DNA from: Spirulina subsalsa FACHB-351
Lineage (GTDB): Bacteria; Cyanobacteriota; Cyanobacteriia; Cyanobacteriales; Spirulinaceae
DNA: 63,276 bases
Assembly: GCF_026130165.1 (NCBI RefSeq)
Contig: NZ_JAIHOM010000013.1
Location: forward strand, 1-63,276
Reading direction: 5' to 3'
How positions within the stretch are numbered: the stretch's first letter is position 1; every line of letters starts with the position of its first letter. A model generated the notes under the pieces. It was not told the DNA's origin and did not search any database. It worked only from the letters and a program-made list of their open reading frames with translations. A program made the position numbers and the translations under genes. Below, piece after piece: positions 34,663 to 44,824 of this stretch.

Positions 34663-35838
34663 ATGACTACTCATGTTGATGGCATCGCGCCCCACGGCGG
34701 ACATCTTATCAATCGCCTAGCTTCAGAAGCAGAACGACAGGAATTTTTAGCCCAAGGGGATCAACTGCCCCGCGTCCAATTGGATGAACGCGCCATTTCT
34801 GACCTACAAATGATTGCCATTGGGGGATTTAGTCCCTTAATGGGCTTCATGGAACAGGCCGACTATGAGCAAGTCGTTACAGAAATGCGCTTAGTCAATG
34901 GTACCGTCTGGTCAATCCCCATCACCCTTTCCGTCAGTCAAGAACAAGCCGATCCCATAAAAGAAGGGAATTGGGTGCGTTTAGATGATGCAGAAGGTCG
35001 TTTTATTGGGGTGTTGGAACTCACCCAGAAATACCACTACAACAAAGCCCATGAAGTCTTAAATGTCTACGGCACCGATGACATTAAACATCCGGGGGTT
35101 AAGGTGGTGTATGACCAAGGTGCGGTCAATTTAGCCGGCCCGGTGTGGTTGCTGCAACGAGATCCTCACCCTCTCTTCCCTCAATATCAAATTGATCCCC
35201 TTTTCTCTCGCGCTAAGTTTAAAGAATTAGGCTGGCAAACTATTGTAGGGTTTCAAACTCGCAACCCCATCCACCGCGCCCATGAGTATATTCAAAAATG
35301 CGCTCTAGAAACCGTGGATGGGTTGTTTTTACATCCCCTCGTCGGCGCAACTAAGAGCGATGATATTCCGGCGGATGTGCGGATGCGTTGCTATGAGATC
35401 ATGCTAGAGCATTATTTCCCCCAAGACCGGGTAATGTTAGCCATTAATCCCTCAGCCATGCGCTATGCTGGCCCTCGGGAGGCGATTTTCCACGCCCTGA
35501 TTCGGAAAAATTACGGCTGTACCCATTTTATTGTGGGACGAGATCATGCAGGTGTGGGGGACTATTACGGCACTTACGACGCTCAGAAGATTTTCGATCA
35601 GTTTGAACCCCAAGAGTTGGGGATTCAACCCATGAAGTTTGAACACGCTTTTTATTGCACCCGGACGCAACAAATGGCGACGACGAAAACCAGTCCGAGT
35701 AAGCTAGAGGAACGGATTCATCTATCGGGGACGAAGGTGCGGGAAATGTTACGACGGGGTGAGTTACCCCCTCCTCAATTCTCTCGTCCTGAAGTGGCGG
35801 CCGAGTTGGCCAAGGCGATGCAAGTCCCTGTTGCTTAA
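34663..35838 (+). CDS. sat: Sulfate adenylyltransferase (ATP sulfurylase)
   Basis: A 391-residue protein with the ATP-sulfurylase signatures [15 protein letters not shown] (ATP-binding QxRNP..H..H) and [17 protein letters not shown], plus the N-terminal PUA-like domain. It makes adenylylsulfate from ATP and sulfate, the entry to assimilatory sulfate reduction. Length is the usual 390. No APS kinase domain is fused. It stands between the YdcF gene and the pseudo-caspase gene. Confidence 0.97.
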   Translation: MTTHVDGIAPHGGHLINRLASEAERQEFLAQGDQLPRVQLDERAISDLQMIAIGGFSPLMGFMEQADYEQVVTEMRLVNGTVWSIPITLSVSQEQADPIKEGNWVRLDDAEGRFIGVLELTQKYHYNKAHEVLNVYGTDDIKHPGVKVVYDQGAVNLAGPVWLLQRDPHPLFPQYQIDPLFSRAKFKELGWQTIVGFQTRNPIHRAHEYIQKCALETVDGLFLHPLVGATKSDDIPADVRMRCYEIMLEHYFPQDRVMLAINPSAMRYAGPREAIFHALIRKNYGCTHFIVGRDHAGVGDYYGTYDAQKIFDQFEPQELGIQPMKFEHAFYCTRTQQMATTKTSPSKLEERIHLSGTKVREMLRRGELPPPQFSRPEVAAELAKAMQVPVA

Positions 35839-35943
35839 AATGGAAAGGAGGGGTTAAGGGGAAGGTGGTTAGTCCCTTTCCCCTCAACAACTAGAGTAAA
35901 AACCTGATACCCTGATAGGGTCGATGGATAGCGGACAAGGGCT

Positions 35944-38205
35944 ATGGGATTGGATCGACGGACATTTTTACAAGGTTTGGGTTTAGGTCTGCTGACTTGG
36001 GGCGGACAGTGGATGGTTAGTCCCAAGGCCAAGGCTTTCCCTTTGGGTAATGCTTATGCTCAAGGTTTGGCAACTCCTACAGGGCGTAAGTTGGCGTTGT
36101 TGGTGGGGATTGATCAATATCCCTATAAGTCCCCGTTGCAGGGTTGTGGGACCGATGTTGCTCTACAACGGGAGTTATTAGTTCACCGCTTTGGCTTCCA
36201 ACGGGGGGATATTGTCTCGTTGCTGAATCAGGAGGCAACGCGGGAAAATATCGAATCGGCTTTTTCAGAACACCTGATCCAACAAGCGAAGGAGGGGGAT
36301 CGGGTGGTGTTTCATTTTAGTGGCTATGGCAGTCAGGTGCGCTTGCCGGGGACGACGGAAGAGGGGGAACTGTTGGTGCGGAGTTTGGTTCCGGCCGATG
36401 GGGTGATTGCCACGAAGGGGGAACCGGCGGTTAATGATTTGTTAGAGGAAACCTTGATTTTGTTGGCGCGATCGCTTTCCACTCGTCATGTCACCTTGGT
36501 GTTAGATACCAGTTATGCCAGCAATGGGCCAGAATTGCGGGGGAATTTGCGATCGCGCTCCAGCCCCAGTGAACCCGCCAAACGCCCCAGCCCGGAGGAA
36601 TTAGCCTTTCAAGAACAGTTACGCCTTCTCCGTTCGGCCGGTCGCTCGGCCACCCCCCTCAATTGGGGAAAGTCCAGCTTTCCGGGCTTTATCCTGACAG
36701 CCGCCGCTCACGATCAACCGGCCTTGGAGAGTCAATGGAATGGCTTTAGTGCAGGTTTATTTACCTATGCCTTAACCCAATATCTCTGGGAAAGTACCCC
36801 CCCTAGCACGCTCTATATTAGCCTCACCCGAGCCACAGAAACCCTACGCCCCCTAACCACCCAGCAGCCCCAAGGCATTGGTACCTTTTCCGGCAATCCG
36901 CCCTTAGTCTATGACTTACCCCTTCAGCCCACTTTCGGGGCTGAGGGGGCAATTATCGCCATTGATGAAGAACAGAATATGGTGCAATTAACCCTCGGGG
37001 GGTTGCCTGCTGGGGTGTTAGATGTCTGTGGGAATTCCCGCTTTTGGGTGGTGGAGGGTGAGATTACCCCAGAAACCCCCCAAGTTCAAATCCGGTCCCG
37101 TAATGGGTTAAAAGCGAAAGCGAAGGGGGTAGACAGCCCCGCTACGGCCTTGAAAGTGGGGCAATGGGTACAGGAAGCCATTCGGGTCTTACCTCGCCAT
37201 ATCGGGCTAGTCGTGGCCTTAGATAACGCCTTGCAACGCATTGAACGGGTGGATGCTACCAGTGCCTTTGCCAATATTAAGGTGGTGTCCTCTGTGGTGA
37301 CGGCCGGGGAACAACGGGCTGATTGTTTGTTTGGGAAGGCCAAATCCCCCCATCCGGTGACAGTGGCCATGACAGATTTACAGCCGTTAGATCGTCCCCC
37401 GACCAAGGGTTATGAGTTATTTTCCGTGGGCAATTTACCGATTCCTAATACTTTGGGCATGGCGGATGAAGCGGTACGGTCGGCAGTTAATCGCTTGATT
37501 CCCCATTTAAAAACCCTTTTAGCGGGTAAATTGTGGGGGTTAATGGTGAATGAGGGATCGTCTCGGTTGGGGGTGACGGTGCGTTTCCAACTGTTGCAAC
37601 CTCAACCGATGACACTGTTGGAACGGTCTACAGGACGTTATCTCGGGGGGGTGATGAGTCAGAATGCTCCCAACTTGGCCGACCGCACCAGCACCCTGGT
37701 CACGCTGCCTGTGGGGGGGAAATTGGAATGTCAGTTAGTGAATCAAGGCGATCGCAAACTGTATGTGTTACTGGTGGGATTAGATCCCCTAGGCAACCCC
37801 CTTGTTCTCTATACTCCCGCCCTCTCTAGTCTTTCAGATCCCAACTACAACGCCATTGAGTCTAACTCCTTACAAATCGAGGCCGGGCAAACCCTCACCC
37901 TACCCCGCACACCGTCTAATCTTAACTGGTTTATTACGGGGTCTACCGGGGTGGTGGAATTATTTACCCTGTTTAGCACTGAACCCTTTAGCGAAACCCT
38001 CACCCTGTTGACCAGTTTAGCCAACAAGGGAGAAGGCGATCGCTTTGTAGAGTTACCCAACCCCCAAGAAGTCGCCCAGGCCATTTTACAGGATATTCAC
38101 AACGCCAGCGCTGTTAGTCCCGACATCTTAAGTTCTCCAACTGATTTTTATGCCCTCAATGTGGAAACCTGGGCAGGTCTGCATTTTGTCTTACAGGTTG
38201 TCTAA
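35944..38205 (+). CDS. Tat-exported caspase-like protein, YS-type pseudo-orthocaspase
   Basis: A 753-residue protein. It begins with a twin-arginine signal (DRRTFLQGLGLGLLTWGG) followed by AYAQ, a likely cleavage site. The peptidase C14 domain spans about 48-320: KLALLVGIDQYPY, VVFHFSGYGSQV and VTLVLDTSYAS. The catalytic histidine position is Y128 (normally HxSGHG) and the catalytic cysteine position is S190 (normally DxC), so proteolysis is not expected. This YS combination is known in cyanobacterial orthocaspase homologues. The C-terminal ~420 residues are unrecognised and beta-rich with SLV- and TL-type strands, perhaps ligand binding. Exported to the periplasm in folded form by inference. 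Confidence 0.88.
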   Translation: MGLDRRTFLQGLGLGLLTWGGQWMVSPKAKAFPLGNAYAQGLATPTGRKLALLVGIDQYPYKSPLQGCGTDVALQRELLVHRFGFQRGDIVSLLNQEATRENIESAFSEHLIQQAKEGDRVVFHFSGYGSQVRLPGTTEEGELLVRSLVPADGVIATKGEPAVNDLLEETLILLARSLSTRHVTLVLDTSYASNGPELRGNLRSRSSPSEPAKRPSPEELAFQEQLRLLRSAGRSATPLNWGKSSFPGFILTAAAHDQPALESQWNGFSAGLFTYALTQYLWESTPPSTLYISLTRATETLRPLTTQQPQGIGTFSGNPPLVYDLPLQPTFGAEGAIIAIDEEQNMVQLTLGGLPAGVLDVCGNSRFWVVEGEITPETPQVQIRSRNGLKAKAKGVDSPATALKVGQWVQEAIRVLPRHIGLVVALDNALQRIERVDATSAFANIKVVSSVVTAGEQRADCLFGKAKSPHPVTVAMTDLQPLDRPPTKGYELFSVGNLPIPNTLGMADEAVRSAVNRLIPHLKTLLAGKLWGLMVNEGSSRLGVTVRFQLLQPQPMTLLERSTGRYLGGVMSQNAPNLADRTSTLVTLPVGGKLECQLVNQGDRKLYVLLVGLDPLGNPLVLYTPALSSLSDPNYNAIESNSLQIEAGQTLTLPRTPSNLNWFITGSTGVVELFTLFSTEPFSETLTLLTSLANKGEGDRFVELPNPQEVAQAILQDIHNASAVSPDILSSPTDFYALNVETWAGLHFVLQVV

Positions 38206-38210
38206 ACTAG

Positions 38211-38387
38211 GAAGGAGAGCGATCGCTTATTCTCCGTCTCTTAACTCGTTGCTACCTAGAAATTCCCCCCCAGATGCAAACCCAAATCGAAGCCTTGAGC
38301 GTAGAACAACTAGAAACCCTAGGCGAGGCACTCTTAGACTTTTCCCGCTTAGAAGAAGTGGAGCAATGGCTACAAAACCTAACCTAA
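38211..38387 (+). pseudogene. DUF4351 remnant (C-terminal domain of an Rpn-type nuclease)
   Basis: The frame from a stop at 38208 encodes an in-frame tail with LILRLLTRC then EIPPQMQTQIEALSVEQLETLGEAL and LDFSRLEEVEQWL, a DUF4351 domain. DUF4351 normally closes Rpn-family or related PD-(D/E)XK nucleases of about 300 residues; here only the last ~58 residues are left. An internal ATG at 38274 gives a 37-codon frame. The remnant overlaps the 3' end of the convergent minus-strand gene by 4 nt. Confidence 0.7.
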
Positions 38388-39235
38388 CTATCCACGGCCA
38401 TTTTTTCTAACTTGCGAGAAAAACCCGAGGACTTCTTATCCAGTAAAGGGATGAATTTACGGATGGCGCTGGGGTAGTAGGGGACGCTGTTAGGGTTCAC
38501 TGAGGGCAATGTGGGGCTTTCTGGCTTGCCTTTTAGGGGTTTAGACTCTGTGAGAGGTTCTGGGGCTGTTTCAGCCGTTGCTGGGGCGGCTAGGGGCATT
38601 TCCTCGGGTTTTAATTCTAGATTGGACAGGGTTTCTCGTTCTGAGGGGGTGGGTTCTAACCTCTGGGAAAAATCTCCCCTGAACCACTCATCGGGTAATA
38701 CAATGGGCAACACTGTTAAGGGTGCGATAGGGGTACTATCTAACTCCAACTCCTCCCCCTCCCACTCCAACAACTGAGAGAGATGTTGTTCCCCCAAGTC
38801 CAGATTTATCTCTGAGTCTCCATCTAAGCCCACTTCTTCCACTCTAACCTCGGTTTCCTCTTGCACCTTGTCCTCCTGATCATCCAAATAATCTAGATAC
38901 TCAGGTACAGGTTCCGCTTCTGCGGCGAAGTAGTCCGGAAACTTCCGACAGATTAACCGTTCAAAATCTGCCGTAAAGCGGGGAAAGGGCTGTTCCCGTC
39001 GCAACCACAAGCGTAAGATTTGTTCCACTGACACGCCCTTATAGCGTCCCTGATATAAGGCTTCAATCACTGCTGAACGAATCCAACTGGCCTCATAAAT
39101 CTCTAACCATTGCAAGACTAACTCGGCTGCTGTGACCCCTTTGGTGTCAAAACCATAGTAGGACATCAACACCACCGCTTGAACAACGGCTGACTTTTGG
39201 GAGAAACCTGAAGATGAAAAACCGGAAGATGTCAT
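38384..39235 (-). CDS. Hypothetical protein with helical N-terminal domain and acidic linker
   Basis: A 283-residue protein. The first ~115 residues are a helical domain (AELVLQWLEIYEASWIRSAVIEALYQGRYKGVSVEQIL, then RFTADFERLICRKFP). From ~120 to 240 it is an acidic and proline-rich, probably disordered stretch (EDKVQEETEVRVEEVG, EGEELELDS). The tail is basic (IRKFIPLLDKKSSGFSRKLEKM). No known domain; the N-terminal part resembles a DnaD-like or winged helix arrangement but this is speculative. It converges with the DUF4351 remnant. Function unknown. Confidence 0.55.
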   Translation of the reverse strand: MTSSGFSSSGFSQKSAVVQAVVLMSYYGFDTKGVTAAELVLQWLEIYEASWIRSAVIEALYQGRYKGVSVEQILRLWLRREQPFPRFTADFERLICRKFPDYFAAEAEPVPEYLDYLDDQEDKVQEETEVRVEEVGLDGDSEINLDLGEQHLSQLLEWEGEELELDSTPIAPLTVLPIVLPDEWFRGDFSQRLEPTPSERETLSNLELKPEEMPLAAPATAETAPEPLTESKPLKGKPESPTLPSVNPNSVPYYPSAIRKFIPLLDKKSSGFSRKLEKMAVDS

Positions 39236-39526
39236 CGAAAAAATCAGGGTGAGTAAAGGAGGAAAAATCCACTCTAGGAAGAGCTAAAAGCCCTTAGCAT
39301 TGAGTCACGACACCCTAATATTACCGAAAAGGGTGAGAATCAGTGCAAGATAGTAGGAGTATCAATATTTTGCGTCGGACAAAATCTACGGTCGGGCAGA
39401 CCGGAAGTAACGCTTTAGGAGTCGCGGCCCCTACTCTGGTTATAGCAGTCTGGCTAGGGCAAGCGGCGACGTTGATTAACAAATCCCTGTGTCTTTAGAC
39501 TGGGGATTGTCTAAACTCAGCTAATT

Positions 39527-40816
39527 ATGTCTCCGTCAAATCCATCCATCTACGTCCTCCAACAAAAAGCCGCCTCGCTGCTGCTTTATCAAGGTGTTCT
39601 ACAGCATCCCATTGGGGAGGCCTTTCTCACTCTGCTTGATGCGTTACAAACGGCTAACCCTATCCTCTGCCTCCAAGCTTACGCCCATTGGTTTCGCCAA
39701 CTCGCCACGAGTAACCAAAGTTGGCAAGATTATCTGGTGAATTCGGTTTTGTGGGATGATAACCCCTTCAGCCAGCAGGTTCAACGGACTTCTGTGGAAG
39801 ACTTACCCCCTGTTCTGGTTCAAGCTGTTACCCAAGATTTACAGGCCCTCCAAGCTCTCTATCAATGCACTGGGGAACAGTTAAGTTATTGGGTGCAGAA
39901 TCTCTCGAAAAGTATTGTCGCCCCTGTGCCTTGGAATTTAGACATTCCCCCTGTTTGTCCGGGGGCTTTTCTCCATCAACAAGTTCACTGGGAGGAGGCG
40001 GTGATTAAGTTGGCGGTGTACTATCAACAGCATGGCTGTGGGATTTTTGCCCGTTATCGGGCTTTACGCTGGCAAGATGGGGAGTTTGTGGGGATTCCTA
40101 ACCCGGACCCGGTGCAAATCTCGGAAATTATGGGCTACGAAGGTCAAAAACGGGCTTTAATCCGCAATACGGAGTTTTTGTTAGCTAGTCATCCTGCTCT
40201 TCATGTGTTGCTCTACGGCAGTCGGGGGACGGGGAAATCTTCCTTGGTCAAGGGATTGCTCAATCAGTTTGGGGAGTGCGGGTTACGTTTGGTGGAGGTG
40301 GAAAAGTCTCATCTCAATGCGTTGCCGGAAATTGTGGAGTGTCTGCGGGGGGTGCCGCAAAAGTTTATTATTTTTGTGGATGATCTGTCTTTTGAGGAGA
40401 ATGATGAGGCGTTTAAGTCGATGAAGGTGGTTCTTGAAGGCAGTGTGACGGCTAGGGCGCAAAATGTGGTGGTGTATGCAACTTCTAACCGTCGTCATCT
40501 GGTGCGGGAGTTTTTTAGCGATCGCCCTCGTCCCCAAGATGCCTCAGAAATCCACTACTGGGACACGGTACAGGAAAAACTTTCTTTTAGCGATCGCTTT
40601 GGTCTGACCCTTACCTTTGAACCCGCCAACCAAGACACTTACTTACAAATTGTCCACCATCTCGCCCGGGAGTCGCAAATTAACATTAATGCGGCTGACT
40701 TGGAATTTCGAGCGAAACAGTGGGCAACTCGCAATAATGGGCGTTCTGGTCGAACTGCCAAGCAGTTTATCGAACAGTTGCGCGCCGAGTTAGCCATGAT
40801 GAACAATGGCCTCTAA
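39527..40816 (+). CDS. DUF815 family AAA ATPase
   Basis: A 429-residue protein. Residues 1-200 are a helical N-terminal region. The AAA domain has Walker A LLYGSRGTGKSSLVKG and Walker B IIFVDDLSFEE, with sensor-like VVYATSNRRHL, all in the DUF815 pattern (substrate-adjacent MGYEGQKRALIRNTEFLL). Function of the family is not established; it may act as a small remodelling ATPase. Length is typical. Monocistronic; the preceding 290 nt are non-coding. Confidence 0.9.
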   Translation: MSPSNPSIYVLQQKAASLLLYQGVLQHPIGEAFLTLLDALQTANPILCLQAYAHWFRQLATSNQSWQDYLVNSVLWDDNPFSQQVQRTSVEDLPPVLVQAVTQDLQALQALYQCTGEQLSYWVQNLSKSIVAPVPWNLDIPPVCPGAFLHQQVHWEEAVIKLAVYYQQHGCGIFARYRALRWQDGEFVGIPNPDPVQISEIMGYEGQKRALIRNTEFLLASHPALHVLLYGSRGTGKSSLVKGLLNQFGECGLRLVEVEKSHLNALPEIVECLRGVPQKFIIFVDDLSFEENDEAFKSMKVVLEGSVTARAQNVVVYATSNRRHLVREFFSDRPRPQDASEIHYWDTVQEKLSFSDRFGLTLTFEPANQDTYLQIVHHLARESQININAADLEFRAKQWATRNNGRSGRTAKQFIEQLRAELAMMNNGL

Positions 40817-40906
40817 TCCGTCGGCATCCCACCCCAAAACGGCGGCGAATTGTTGGGTTTCGCGCTCCGTTGCACCCAAACTATGCGCCCAAACTATGCG
40901 CCCAAA

Positions 40907-41143
40907 CTAAATGACTTGTTCTACTTCGGCAATTTCCGGGATAAACTCCCGCAAACGCCGTTCAATCCCCATTCTCAAGGTCATGGTGGAACTGGGACAA
41001 GACCCACAAGCCCCTTGTAAACGCAGTTTCACCACTGGCCCGTCAATTTCCACTAATTCCACATTTCCACCATCCGCCATCAAATAAGGGCGCATTTCAT
41101 CGAGAACTTGTTCCACATTGTCGCTGGTTAGTGCTAATGACAT
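40907..41143 (-). CDS. nfu: Nfu-type iron-sulfur cluster scaffold (NifU C-terminal domain)
   Basis: A 78-residue protein consisting of one NifU C-terminal domain: [19 protein letters not shown] and [19 protein letters not shown]46 and C49 of the CxxC pair bind a bridging [4Fe-4S] or [2Fe-2S] cluster in a dimer for delivery to target apoproteins. In cyanobacteria Nfu is a main Fe-S carrier. The ATG and length (about 80) fit. Monocistronic. Confidence 0.95.
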   Translation of the reverse strand: MSLALTSDNVEQVLDEMRPYLMADGGNVELVEIDGPVVKLRLQGACGSCPSSTMTLRMGIERRLREFIPEIAEVEQVI

Positions 41144-41362
41144 TGTTTCTGATCCTTATTGCTTATTTCACCAAAACCACCCCAAACTGAGGTGAGATGA
41201 TAGCCCAACGGCCACCCTTCTATTGTCTAATCCTTAGGGCATTCTGTCATCTGGCAAAAGACAGAACGATCCTTTGACCATTCCCCGATCCATAGAGGAA
41301 TTCTCCGTTTCACTGTTCCTCTGTGCTATAGCGTTTCCATTGGAGTTTTGTAATCCAGTGGC

Positions 41363-43075
41363 TTAATCTTGACTGACTTTCATAATAGGCATTTGGAATA
41401 GAGGCACGGTAAACGTGACGGTAGATCCCAAATCTTCCCCCATACTAAAGAAATTAATAGTTCCCCCCATTGCTTCAATTAACTTCTGGGAAATGGCTAA
41501 ACCTAAACCCGTTCCTCCGTATTTTTTCGTCCGTCCTCCATCAACGGTGCTGAATTTTTGGAATAAGCGGGGTTGTTCTTCTAAGGCTACGCCAATCCCC
41601 GTATCTGCGACGCGAATCCGTACACTTCCGGGGAATTTTTGACCATTAAAGGTCAGGGGTTTTTTCAAGATATCTGCACTGATGGTAATGCCGCCCTCGT
41701 GAGTAAATTTAATGGCATTCCCCACTAAATTCAACATAACTTGTAACAGGCGTTGATAGTTACCATAAACCATGATGGGATCCCGGGTTGATGGGGTTTG
41801 AATCTCATAACTGAGCTTTTTCTGAAGCGCCTGAGTTCGGGTAAAGTTTTCGACGTTTTCAAATAATAATCCAAGTCTAAAATCGGAGAGTTCTAAGTCT
41901 AGTTTTCCGGCTTCAATTTTGGCAACATCTAAAATATCGTTGATTAAATTGAGCAAATGAAGGGCGGATTTATGGGCTTCTTCGAGAAATTCCCGTTGTT
42001 CTAAGGGATCATCGGCCATGCCGTCTAGAATTAAGCGTAAAAAGCCGATAATCCCGTTGAGGGGGGTGCGTAATTCGTGGGAGGTACTGGCGAGGAAATC
42101 ACTTTTTAAACGGGAGGCTTCTTCGGCTTTTTTGCTGGCTAATTCTAATTCTTTGTAGAGGGTGGCGTGGGCAATGGCTGTTCCAACTTGGGCGGCAAAC
42201 TCACGCAGCAACTCGATTTCTGCCTCTCCCCAATACCGATGGCGATCGCATTGTTGCAAGCAAATCAGCGCATTCCGTTGATTTTGATAGAACGTAGAGG
42301 CAATCAAAACCGATTTCTGCTCAAAGGTTTCTACCGCTAACTCATCGAGTGCAACAGGATCTGAACTCTGCAAAGCTTGCTGTAAATAGGGTTCATTTTC
42401 CAAATACAGGCGCTCGCCCAACATGGGTTTATAGGGTTTTTGGCAATATTCCGCCTCCACCCGAAACACCTTATTTTCCATATCATAGGAAATAATCAAA
42501 CAACGGCTCACCTCCAAGGTTTCCCCCAGTCCATCCACCGTTTGCCGCCAAATAATATCTAAATCTAAGGTTTTACGAATATTCCGCAACAACTCACCCA
42601 GCAAATTTTGATAGGGATGACGGCGAATATTGCGCATAATTTGCTGCGCTAAATTTTGATAACTATCCGGTTCTGGGGTGAGGGCTGTATAACTGGTTTT
42701 AGAAATCACCTTTTCATCTAAACAATGCCCCATCACTAACACCGAAGAAACCACTTCCCCCGAATTGAAAACAGGAGTAATAACTAACTCCATCGGCACT
42801 GTATAATCACCGTATTGGAACAAGCAATGATAAGTCTCAGGAATGCGTCGTTCCATCACCCTTTGAATATGCTCCCGATACTGGTTCATTTCCACCGGAG
42901 CAAAGGCAGGATTTTCGGAATTTCTGATCACATCTTCTGGATTAAAACCGTATTCTTCTGCATACTTCCAGTAAAATGAAAGATACTGACCTTGGTTATT
43001 TTGCAGGTAAACTAATTCAGGTCCTAAGTCTGATAAGCAGATCGTTGTCGCTGAAAATACGGGTGCAGATGTCAT
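41363..43075 (-). CDS. Sensor histidine kinase with PAS and GAF domains
   Basis: A 570-residue soluble kinase. A PAS-like domain (15-130, LVYLQNNQGQYLSFYWKYAEEYGF) and a GAF domain (170-310, FAAQVGTAIAHATLY end) are followed by a HisKA domain with phosphoacceptor in [17 protein letters not shown] and an ATPase domain with NLVGNAIKFTHEGG, DTGIGV, FQKFSTVD, GTGLGLAI. Ligand unknown; the GAF region lacks an obvious bilin-binding cysteine-histidine pair. It is separate from the kinases at 24.7-32.5 kb and has no adjacent regulator. Confidence 0.92.
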   Translation of the reverse strand: MTSAPVFSATTICLSDLGPELVYLQNNQGQYLSFYWKYAEEYGFNPEDVIRNSENPAFAPVEMNQYREHIQRVMERRIPETYHCLFQYGDYTVPMELVITPVFNSGEVVSSVLVMGHCLDEKVISKTSYTALTPEPDSYQNLAQQIMRNIRRHPYQNLLGELLRNIRKTLDLDIIWRQTVDGLGETLEVSRCLIISYDMENKVFRVEAEYCQKPYKPMLGERLYLENEPYLQQALQSSDPVALDELAVETFEQKSVLIASTFYQNQRNALICLQQCDRHRYWGEAEIELLREFAAQVGTAIAHATLYKELELASKKAEEASRLKSDFLASTSHELRTPLNGIIGFLRLILDGMADDPLEQREFLEEAHKSALHLLNLINDILDVAKIEAGKLDLELSDFRLGLLFENVENFTRTQALQKKLSYEIQTPSTRDPIMVYGNYQRLLQVMLNLVGNAIKFTHEGGITISADILKKPLTFNGQKFPGSVRIRVADTGIGVALEEQPRLFQKFSTVDGGRTKKYGGTGLGLAISQKLIEAMGGTINFFSMGEDLGSTVTFTVPLFQMPIMKVSQD

Positions 43076-43495
43076 AGCAGTCGATCCGAAGAAGGTTGTG
43101 CTTGAAGGATTGAAATAATGAAGATTAAATCCGCAAGATGGGTTTGTAGAACTTTGTTTGAACTAGACTGGCTCAAATCTAATCACCTGATGATTCTAAA
43201 CTACCTATTTTAGGCTATCGATTTTTTGGGCAGTTGCAACGTTTCTGAAGCTTACACTGTACAGAGTTCCCGTCACAGGTTTCACCGTTGTCCTTCCCCT
43301 TGAGTCATCACAAGTTAGTATGAACAAATGTGAAGCCTTGCCTGCCCAAAGTTTTGAATCCTATCCTTGTTCCTTGTTGTTATGAATGAGGTTTAGCCCC
43401 CCCTTCCAAACTGCACCCACCTTAACTCAGTTATTTACAACTTAGTGATAGGGTGGGGACTTTTTTAGGAATGGCTTTCCTACTGACTCTCCTAC
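43076..43495. other. 420-nt intergenic region
   Basis: Lies between the minus-strand RHH gene (downstream of this gap) and the kinase, so it should hold the kinase promoter. No reading frame, repeat or hairpin of note is seen. Confidence 0.3.
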
Positions 43496-43726
43496 TTAAT
43501 CGTTCCATTCCCCACGAGGTGGTACAGGAGGATTGCGACGGAACGTTCGGGTTAATTCATCATCCCGTTCCCGTTCTCCTCTCAGCCATTGTTTAATCGC
43601 GGATTCAATCACCCGACTGGGGTCATTGGTTAGGTGTCTCAACTGATCGAGTAGGTCGGAGTCAAGTTGGATCGAGACTTCTACCTTCTCAGCCAGTCGC
43701 TGAGTTGGGGTTGCATTGTCGTTCAT
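43496..43726 (-). CDS. Small ribbon-helix-helix-like protein (orphan antitoxin-like)
   Basis: A 76-residue protein. EVSIQLDSDLLDQLRHLTNDPSRVIESAIKQWL has the strand-helix-helix pattern of CopG/MetJ-type DNA-binding proteins, and the basic C-terminal tail RRNPPVPPRGEWND is typical of antitoxins. No toxin frame is found on either side, so it is an orphan. The assignment is by pattern only. Confidence 0.6.
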   Translation of the reverse strand: MNDNATPTQRLAEKVEVSIQLDSDLLDQLRHLTNDPSRVIESAIKQWLRGERERDDELTRTFRRNPPVPPRGEWND

Positions 43727-43927
43727 ATCCCATGCCCTACTTTGTACTTATCTTTAATTCTACCTCTAATATTGAAAGAAGGCTCACGCTTTCCTCGTCA
43801 GCTATTGGTAACAACTTCCGCTCTTATTCCCTTTAGAGTATTGGGCAACCTTGACAAGTTAAGCTGGTGTGCATTCACAGTAATCAGAGATTGTTGACAC
43901 CTTTTCCCTGTTCCCTTTCCCTGTTCC

Positions 43928-44824
43928 CTAGGGAGATTTGCGGGTGCAAAATCCCACTAGAGCAACCACCATTGCCATTAAAACGGAAGGTTCCGGCACA
44001 GGTTGGGGATCTGGATCGAGATCGGGGGAAGGAGTGGGATTGGGGGGAGGAGGAAAGGCGGAACCGGGTTGAAACTGCCCAATCATGCCCATTGTATCGG
44101 CCCCAGATTGAGCCATCACATGACCAATCCAATCTAAATTCCCATCAGGTAAGAGAGAACGAGCAAAACTAAAGCCAAAGATAGAACTGCCGAGAGGTTG
44201 TCCAGAAAAATCTAAACCCAGTAAGGTGAGTTGGTTTTGCTCGAAAAGCTGAATATCGCCTAATTTGGTGCCGCTACCCATAACGGAACGACCATAAGCG
44301 CCTAGATAATTTTGGGATTCGCCAATGCCTAAGCCTGTAATATTAGTCACTTGACCGCCAGACTGCCAGACTTGTTGATTGTATTGGTCATAGTTGGCCC
44401 AGTCGGCTGTAAACAAAAGACTGTCGTTGGGGTTGAGTTGATAAACCCCTAATCCTTCCGTCGCCCCGGAACTATTTTCTGCATCGAAGTGAACCGCTAA
44501 GAGGTTGCCATTGGCTAAAGAACTATCAATGCTGGGATTTTGCCAGTAGTTGAAGTTTAAGAAGAAATCCCCCCAAGGATTGGTTCCCCCTAATGAGAGA
44601 TTGCTATTAAAGGCAAAGTAAATATTTTCCGAGTCTTGGGCGTAGGCTAACCCAAACATCTCACTTTCACTGGATACCCCCAAGGTACTAATACCATCAG
44701 AGGAGGAGTCCGCTGCGTAGTTCCAAGTGAGAGAGGCCGCTTGGGTGGCAGAAGTTGCGATCGCCCATAAAACAGCACTCACAGTAGCTAGTTGTAACGG
44801 TTTGGTGAGAAGTTGAGTCATCAT
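43928..44824 (-). CDS. PEP-CTERM domain exported protein
   Basis: A 298-residue protein with an N-terminal signal peptide (LATVSAVLWAIATSATQA) and a C-terminal PEP-CTERM sorting tail (PVPEPSVLMAMVVALVGF then TRKSP). A proline/aspartate-rich stretch PNPTPSPDLDPDPQPVPEP precedes it. The central part is beta-rich (WNYAADSSSDG, FYLNFNY-like, ALTLLGLDFSGQPLG). PEP-CTERM tails are processed by an exosortase and retained at the envelope or released. No exosortase gene is in the window. Confidence 0.88.
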   Translation of the reverse strand: MMTQLLTKPLQLATVSAVLWAIATSATQAASLTWNYAADSSSDGISTLGVSSESEMFGLAYAQDSENIYFAFNSNLSLGGTNPWGDFFLNFNYWQNPSIDSSLANGNLLAVHFDAENSSGATEGLGVYQLNPNDSLLFTADWANYDQYNQQVWQSGGQVTNITGLGIGESQNYLGAYGRSVMGSGTKLGDIQLFEQNQLTLLGLDFSGQPLGSSIFGFSFARSLLPDGNLDWIGHVMAQSGADTMGMIGQFQPGSAFPPPPNPTPSPDLDPDPQPVPEPSVLMAMVVALVGFCTRKSP

